Positions 57,664-64,000 of a stretch of 64,000 nucleotides of DNA are shown here, piece by piece. The translations under genes were made by a program, and so were the position numbers. Source of the DNA: Zizania palustris (lineage: Eukaryota; Streptophyta; Magnoliopsida; Poales; Poaceae); NCBI GenBank assembly GCA_019279435.1, contig JAAALK010000079.1, positions 104,575,198-104,639,197 of the forward strand, written 5' to 3'. Position 1 is the first letter of the stretch, and every line of letters begins with the position of its first letter. The notes under the pieces are model-generated. The model worked only from the letters and a program-made list of their open reading frames with translations, searched no databases and had not been told where the DNA came from.

Positions 57664-58154
57664 TATATTTATGAGAAATGTAATCTTCACACGGAAACTT
57701 ATGGCCATAGTAAGTTAGTCGTCATCTTTTGATATACCTTCATGCTAGCAATGGCTAAAACTTTTATGCAGTCTTGCTAAGATTACTCCAAGCCTTTTGT
57801 TCCCGGCCCTAGGCTTAATCTATGTTATTCTATGTTCTAAGTTGCATTTACCTCTTTGTGTTTGCATTTCTGAGAATCTAATCAAGATTTTGTGGTGGAA
57901 AGTGAGATGCCTACATGCCCCGACCAAACAACTAGACCTCCAACTCTAAGAATCTAATTAAGATTCGCTGGATCTTGTGCCCATGCATTTAGGAAAATAC
58001 TCTATGACAATCAACTTACATAATAAATGCAACAAGAAAAGTTAGAGTCTAACCATCATTTACGGACCACAAATAGATCATGATAAAATCAAGTTCCATA
58101 TAAAGGTAGAAATCTTAAGAAATCTCGTTCTAGTAGGATGGTTGATTTTAGGGG
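57664..58154. other. Unassigned DNA left of the Tat-like element
   Basis: No gene or element recognised. It has a short direct repeat, AGAATCTAAT(C/T)AAGATT, at about 57873 and 57948. AGGGG at 58150-58154 is the candidate TSD of the next element. Confidence 0.4.
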
Positions 58155-58650
58155 TGTTGGCGTAAAAGATTACGCTAACAGGTTTCTGTAGAAAAGAAAG
58201 TAACAAACGAAGTGTTTGTGAAGCAAACTGTTCTAAGCCTCCGAAAGGATAATAACTTAGAATAATTCGAAAGTGTGTATTGAATAACTTGTATTCGGTC
58301 CCTATTACAGGGTGAAATGGGGGGTATTTATAGGCCCAAACATTAAGGAAAAGACCTATTTACCCCTCTATTACAACCGTCATAGCGGAAACTATTCAGT
58401 TCCCTTAATAGGGCTAAAATGGTAAAAGACTAATCTAATGAGAAAGAAGATAAGTCTTCCATCTTAGCTGGCAGAAAAGATCTTGGAGGGCTTTAGTTCG
58501 AAGATGTACTCCGAACCAATGCCTATCTTCGTACTTCGAACTTGACTCCGGGTATCTTCGAAGATGATCTTCGGGGAACCTTCGAACCAGCTGACTGCCT
58601 TTATGTTGCTTCGGCAATAACCCCGAAGATGAGATATTTTCCCCCCAACA
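58155..58650 (-). mobile_element. 3' LTR of a Tat-like gypsy element (496 bp)
   Basis: On the minus strand it starts TGTTGGGGGGAAAATATC and ends CTTTTACGCCAACA. The purine tract GAGGGGCTAC lies just outside (58651-58660). The internal region with minus-strand integrase begins at 63687, so this is the 3' LTR; the 5' LTR is right of the window. A TATA-like box (minus ATAAATACCCC, about 58323-58333) may be its promoter. Confidence 0.85.
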
Positions 58651-58660
58651 GTAGCCCCTC
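58651..58660 (-). other. Polypurine tract of the Tat-like element
   Basis: GAGGGGCTAC on the minus strand, abutting the LTR start. Confidence 0.7.
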
Positions 58661-58977
58661 GAATACGCTTCTCCGTTTGACCTGTAACGTTAGGAGAGCA
58701 GTATACAGAAGGAAAAGATAACCAAACATAGGGGTTATTGGTTTTTATTTTATCTCCGAAATGCATGAAGATATGAGCTTCGAATCAGTCTTAAGGTAAT
58801 TACTTTTCGAACTATCTTAGAACCGACTCAAGAAGTTCGAAAGTCTTTTAGACTTAGAGAAAATAGCCGTTAAGTTTCTGTTTCCAACGGAAACTGTGGC
58901 AGACGTTAATTTTGTAAAAGAAGTAACGGCAGGAATGCGAAACGACATGGATTAACGGTAAGAAAGTTAAGTCTAGG

Positions 58978-58986
58978 CTATAAATA
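58978..58986 (+). promoter_or_regulatory. TATA box of the antisense gene
   Basis: CTATAAATAGAGGGCC on the plus strand, about 125 bp before the ATG at 59104 and 330 bp inside the purine tract. It would drive transcription against the element's own sense. Confidence 0.65.
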
Positions 58987-59103
58987 GAGGGCCTAGAAGT
59001 TACCCGGTTACCTTTTCACCGCATTCTAGCAACCAAAAACTTTTTAGCCCTTTGAGTTCTTGAGCCCTAGCCTCCATTTCCTCAGAGCAATCTGGCGATC
59101 GCG

Positions 59104-62100
59104 ATGGTGAAGACTAAGGGATCTGCACCTCCGTCGGCCTTGGCTCGGCAGCAGGCGGCCGCAGCAGTAGCGGCGGCAGCGTTGGCGGCGGCACCTCCGA
59201 TGCCGGCGGCGACATCCATGGCGGCAGGGGGGAGAAATCCCCAAATCGCCGATGACCAAGGTCTGTGCCCGCCATCGACCAAGTATTTGGATCAATCTTT
59301 TGAGTTGGGGCCTTCTACCTGCAAGAGAGAGTCTTTGGCAATCACAGCGGGGGGAAAAATTAGTAATGGAGTTATGATTCGGAAGCCAGGCAAAGAATCG
59401 ATTCCATCACCAAGACCCAGAGAAGTAGTAGTATTCGAAGCTTTCTTCGAAGCTGGCTTGGGCCTTCCTGCTGTGGACTTCCTGGCGGAGGTATTGGATC
59501 TGTTTCATGTAACCCTCCCCCAATTATCTCCGAATGCAGTAGCTAGGCTAGCTATCTTCGAATGGGCGCTGAGAGCCGAAGGTTGTGAGGGGAGGGCAGA
59601 AATCTTCGCTGCACTTCATAGAGCAACTTGCCAGCCGAAGACCTTCGTAGGCTCCGGAGGTGAAAAAGTGGTAGTATCCTTCGGCTCTATCAACTTTAGG
59701 CTTCGGGACGAATATGCCCTTCAGTTTCCTGCCAAGGCCATCAATGCTAGATGGTACACTGATTGGGTTCTGAGATGGTTCTATGCCGAAGTTGGAGCGA
59801 GCAGTCCTCTGGCTGGGCCCCTTAAAGAAATTCAATTCCGGAAAGAAGCCTTAGTGCAGCCCAATGAAGGCCAGCTCGAAGCTCGTCTTAACCTGCTTCA
59901 GAAAATTAGCCGAAGGTTAAGCATGCGGGACTTAGCCGAAGAATTCCTCGGACTGCAAATTCCTCCGCTGATGGCCAACTGGCCTATCGTCTTCGAGGAT
60001 GATTCGGAAGGCGGTCTTCGCAAGATCAACTTTACTTCGAGCCCTGCAGGTAACTTCGAAACCAACATGCATTGTACATATTTACTTCGAAGAAAGACTA
60101 ACTTGAATTATTTTTCAGCTTCTTCAGCCCCTATTACTTCAGAGCAAATTGTAAGGGCTTCGGAGAAGATTTTGGGTGCCCCAACTCCGACTGAAAAAGA
60201 ATGGCGAATTAAATTGGTCGGGAGTTGGGAAAGGTTTAACAGAGTATGGGGAATGTTGGAGTTGACTCCGCCCCCTCTGATGGACTGGGTGCCTCTGGAG
60301 AAAGGACCCAAGAAAAGAATGGCTGAAGCCGGAGCTTCGAGCTCCGCAAGGACTTCGGTGAAGAAGGTGGCTCGGAAGCCAAAAAATCTCGCACCTTCGA
60401 ATCTTGTGCCTTCGAGCTCAAGAACCTCAATTTTTGGTTCTAAAGAAGATGAAGGTATATTATTAGTGAGATTGATTGATGAAGATGCAGCTCAACGAAA
60501 TATTCACATTGAAGATACTGCAGGTATGCCGGAGCCCCAAGCTAACATTGAAGAAGTAAGAGCTCCGGATACTCAAGAGGAGCAAATCGAAGCCCCTATG
60601 GATGAAGATGAAGTTGAAGTTCCTACAACTTCAGTTGTGGATGAAGGGAGGACTGCTCACGGAGATACTCCAACGGCAGAAATTTTAACTATGGATTCAG
60701 ATGATGACTTCACCTTCGATCCTCCGAGCAGTCCAGTGCTCGATCTCCCGCAGAATGTCGAAGGTAAATTTCGCATAATTCTTTATCATTTTCTGCAAAA
60801 TTATACAATGTATAATATTTTTGTTTTTGCAGAGCCTCCTGCTGTAGAAGTACATCACGAAGACACAATTCAAAGGCCTTCGACAACTTCGGAGCCGCAC
60901 CCGGAGGTCACTCAACAGGGGCCTGGAAGGGGTAAAAGACACATAGAGCCTCTCCCTACTCAAGGATCAACTTCATCTGAGTCAACAGATGAAAGTGAAT
61001 CAACTGAGGGGGGGCCATCTTCGGAAGTTCCAAGGACCTCAGGAGAACGCTCCAGAGCTTCGCCAAGCGGGGAAGACCAAGAGGCTTCGGCTCTGCTCCC
61101 TCTTTTAACTCCTTTTTTGGAGCAAAGAAAAGGGCTTCGGACTTTGCTCAAACCTTTAGGTCGAGTGAGTCGGGGAGACAGAGCTGGTAGCAAAATTAAG
61201 TAGGGCGAAGAGTTCGGAACTTAACGTTGCCCTGGAACGAGCGGCCTACCAGGTACGGAGCACCTTCGAGCCAATATCTTTAACAAATTATATTGGGTTC
61301 GGAATACATCTTCGAACCAGCAGCAAATTATAAATGAACAATTTCTTACTTTAGTTTTTTCTTTTCTCGGCAAGCAGTCTTGGCCCGCGCTGCAGCTTTA
61401 TCGAACGAAAATGAAATTGCTCAGCTTCGGGAAGAAAATGAAGCTCTTAAACGCAACTTATCTTTCTCCGAAGCTAGAGTACTTCAAATGGATAATATGA
61501 TTTCAACAGAGCGCAGGGCCAGACAGGGCTTGGAGGTTGCTAATAAGGAGTTCGAAGCAGAAAGAATTGTGCTTCGGGCTGAAATTGAAAAGATGCGGTT
61601 GGAGCATGCTAGTGCTGGGTCCGAACTTGTAAGGCTCCAAGAGGAAACTAGCCAACTCCTAAACCAAAAGAAAGATCTAATTACGGAGAATGCTAGGATT
61701 TCCGGAGTTTTGGCAAAAACGACTTCGAGCAAGGATGCACTAATTGAAGAAAAGCTCAAGTCGGAGAAGGTGGCTACGGAGGTCATCGAACAGATGCTAG
61801 GTGTTCTGGAGTACTTCGGTACTACTGGATCACTTCCTTCGGATGACAATGTGACTCTGTTGCGCCGGTTAAAGAGGATCCAAGGAGCAGCGAAGCAAAT
61901 GAAGACGGCAGGCATGCGTTATGGAGAACTCTCCGGACAAGTGTCTGCCCTCAGATTACTTCGTTACTACGAGGATTTGGGCCGAACAATCACTCCGAGC
62001 ACAGAGGGCTCCATTACCTTCGACGACGAGCGACTTTTGAATCCTTCCGAAGGCGTGACTGCCGCCTGGCGATCCTTTCAAACCTCATGGAGAGCCGAAG

Positions 62101-62535
62101 GTCGTTCTGCGATCAAGGCTTGGATCGATGAAGGCCAACGCCAGAAGCAAGTTCGGAGCCAAGCTTCGAGCAGTCAGCCTCCTCCAAACCCACAGGTTTA
62201 GGAATTATTTAGGATTTTTTGATTATGTAAAGCTCATGCTTGTAAACATTTATCAATGAAAGTCTTGTTTGTCATATTTTTAGGCTTTGCCTCTTATGGA
62301 ATATATCGAAGTGTTAGAGCTTAACAACGAACTTCGCTCATTGTGGAACACCTTCGAACTTCTAAAGAGTTATAAGCGTCCTCGATTTCTTATTCCTCGA
62401 GATGACTCCGGCGTAATTGCGCCCGAAGTAATCAAAGACGTATTGTCTTATATTAAAGAGGAAGATAAAGAGGTTGACGCAAACACCTCGTCTTCTGAAG
62501 ACACTAATTGGTCTGAAGACGAAGGTGAAGCTTGA
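59104..62535 (+). CDS. Antisense Transposase_28-type gene of the Tat-like element, spliced, nearly intact
   Basis: The start is the first ATG after the TATA box, in GCGATCGCGATGGTGAAG. An Ala-rich N-terminus (residues 12-45) is followed by the Transposase_28-type core (about 95-250: PREVVVFEAFFEAGLGLPA, LSPNAVARLAIFEWALRAEG). An acidic, Pro/Ser/Thr-rich region comes next (400-650), then a coiled coil (61380-61750: ENEIAQLREENEALKRNLSF) and a C-terminal acidic end (62287-62535). Two 69-bp GT...AG introns (60050-60118, 60764-60832) keep the frame open even when unspliced. Near 61165 the frame changes by one step into ELVAKLSRAKSSELNVALER (61181-61252). An intron at about 61253-61377 follows, and another probably at 62196-62286. 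No enzymatic motif seen; role unknown, perhaps regulatory or structural. The core also occurs at 27299-28000. Confidence 0.65.
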
Positions 62536-62765
62536 AATAAAAGATCTGAAGATCTTAGAAGCTGGGAAAGGAGCCCTGAGCGGCTTCGAACTTGGGCCGA
62601 GCTTCAACAAGAGCAGAAAGATTTTAGAGCTTCGAAGGGGAGGAAGAGAGTTAAACGTAAAGTTCTTAGGACTTCCGACGTTGGAACTAGTCGTTCCACC
62701 CCTAGCTCTCGGGACCGAAGAGGTCTCCGATTCCTTCTTGGTATAGATACCAATTTTTCATAGTG
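62536..62765 (+). CDS. Possible terminal exon of the antisense gene
   Basis: A basic frame (62547-62762: SPERLRTWAELQQEQKDFRA, KGRKRVKRKV) uses the same TTCGAAG-rich codon style. It could be joined by a small intron (donor GAAG/GTGAAG near 62525, acceptor CTTAG near 62558). It is followed by AATAAT and a T-rich stretch like a 3' end (62785-62800). Not certain. Confidence 0.3.
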
Positions 62766-63126
62766 TAATCTGTAAACACATTTATTTCAATAATGAATGC
62801 CGATTTAAAATTGTCTCCATATTTACTAGCCCCTCTTTGGGTATAAGCAACTTCGAAATGTATTCAAAGATGGTTATGCGCAAAGAAAAAACTTCGGAGT
62901 ACAATTTTTTGGGGATTCGGAGCCCCTCTGTCATTTAAAGATCTTTTGAAATCTTATGAAATGTCTTCGACTTTTTGCAGTCGGAAGAATGGTAGCTTAG
63001 TACCTTTGTTTTATGAAAGAAATCACTTGAGATAACTTTCAGGACACTTTAGTGTCTTAAAAAATTTGTCACTTTGGACTATGTTAACAGACATTCGAAG
63101 CTCATGGCTCAAATGTTGTTTTGCTT
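62766..63126. other. Intergenic DNA between convergent genes of the Tat-like element
   Basis: AT-rich, TTCGAAG-containing sequence with no coding potential. Confidence 0.45.
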
Positions 63127-63485
63127 TAGCCACCTTCGGCTTGTCTTTGCGATCTCTAACGAACCAATGGTTCGGAGTTTGCAATGGTCTCTTTGGACTC
63201 TTTTTTACGGATGTCTACCAGCCAATGGCTTGGACTCCGTATAATTTAGCCACCTTCGGCTGTTTTTGCAGAAGTCTACCAGCCAATGGCTTGGACTTCG
63301 CAGATTTTGGCCACCTTCGGCTCTTTTTACGGAAGTCTGCAAGCTGCAGCTTGGACTCCGTAGATTTTGGCCACCTTCGGCTCTTTTTACGGAAGTCTAC
63401 CAGCCAATGGCTTGGACTCCGTAGAGTGTGGTTTTGGGCTCTTTTACGGATGCCTACAAGCCAGTGGCCTGGGCTCCGGATTATG
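63127..63485. repeat. About 60-bp tandem repeat between the antisense gene and integrase
   Basis: Units contain GCCACCTTCGGCT, TTTTTACGGAAGTCTAC and CAGCCAATGGCTTGGACTCC. Unit starts are at 63249, 63310 and 63370, with partial units before (63130, 63200) and after (63430). Confidence 0.88.
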
Positions 63486-63685
63486 TCAGCCCCCACGTCG
63501 GAGGCTTCGAACTTTATGGGTTCGAAGTCCGAAAATACAACCCAGCTTAATGACACTTCCCTCTCGGTCGACCCCGCGGTTCCAGTGCGTCCACTCGGAA
63601 GCTGGAAGTCTATGAGGGGAAGGCAACTATCAGGGTCATATGCTTTATTAATTTAGAGGTGATTACAAGCGAATTACAAGGAGCC

Positions 63686-64000
63686 CTTATGCGAAGTATC
63701 GCTTTAGGTGCTCCGCATGCCAAGTATGTGCTAACTCTTCACCTTCTAAATTAGCTAATTTGAATGAACCAGGGCGCCCTGAGCGGACAATTAGATATGG
63801 ACCTTCCCATTTATTGCCTAACTTCCCTGGTGCTATAATGCTTCGTAGAACAAGATGACCCGGCCTTAACTCGTTGAGCTTAACCTTCGGGTCATACCAA
63901 GTCTTCGTCTGCTGATGATACTTTGATAAATTAGCTACAGCTCGAAGTCTTGTTTCTTCTGACAAATCTAACGAATCTTGTCTTTCTTCTTCAATATCCG
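63686..64000 (-). CDS. Integrase C-terminal domain of the Tat-like element (runs off the window)
   Basis: Minus-strand frame: LRAVANLSKYHQQTKTWYDP, VKLNELRPGHLVLRSIIAPG, NKWEGPYLIVRSGRPGSFKL, AHTWHAEHLKRYFA then the stop. This is the usual integrase tail of Tat/Athila-type gypsy elements (RPGDLVLR ... WEGPY). It is open to the window edge, so the upstream pol may be intact. It sets the element's sense as minus, opposite to the gene at 59104. Confidence 0.88.

Overview
The window is a dense pile of nested transposable elements typical of intergenic DNA in a large grass (Poaceae) genome. Grass origin is inferred from the families present: Tekay/Del-type chromoviruses whose LTRs run TGTAACACCC...GGGGCGTGACA, Sirevirus-type copia elements with several purine tracts, Tat/RIRE2-like gypsy elements with a GGCGCGCC-type primer site, and CACTA elements with TAGTGACGGGT subterminal repeats. 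I found no convincing host gene, tRNA, rRNA or CRISPR array. I cannot name the species.

Layout, left to right. 1-5204: 3' end of a plus-strand Tekay-type gypsy element (pol with stops and a frameshift, then its 3' LTR). It sits inside a plus-strand Sirevirus-like element whose 3' non-coding part and 3' LTR follow (5205-9327). 9328-26378: a minus-strand Tat/RIRE2-like gypsy element (LTR 25766-26378, catalytically dead gag-pol 19960-25730, plus-strand antisense genes 9340-12097). It is interrupted by a complete but decayed minus-strand copia element (12978-19954, TSD CTTCT). 27299-41502: remains of a plus-strand Tat/RIRE2-like element (antisense ORF 27299-28000; 3' end and LTR 38816-41502). It is split by a young minus-strand Sirevirus (28187-38815), and its LTR is split by a solo copia LTR (39578-41227, TSD TTAGG). 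41503-56870: a CACTA island. A decayed plus-oriented CACTA copy is broken up by a Tekay LTR fragment (to 44234), a solo LTR (44317-46740, TSD TGCAC), a sibling CACTA element (47092-50296, TSD CAT) and an unrelated CACTA element (50432-56823, TSD TTT). 56870-58154: unassigned DNA with one MITE. 58155-64000: 3' half of another minus-strand Tat-like gypsy element, with a well-preserved plus-strand antisense gene.

The most interesting items are these. (1) A spliced antisense gene with its own TATA box recurs between integrase and 3' LTR of the Tat-like elements and is close to intact at 59104-62535. (2) A four-exon gene encoding a protein with two B3-like DNA-binding modules is carried by the CACTA element at 47092-50296, with a decayed inverted homologue at 41755-42769. 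(3) A long hairpin lies just upstream of the transposase gene of the second CACTA element. (4) The U3 and leader of the copia element at 12978-19954 carry clusters of a 15-bp palindrome.

Domain borders inside decayed pol genes are approximate because they were read by eye. LTR ends, TSDs and splice sites were located base by base.
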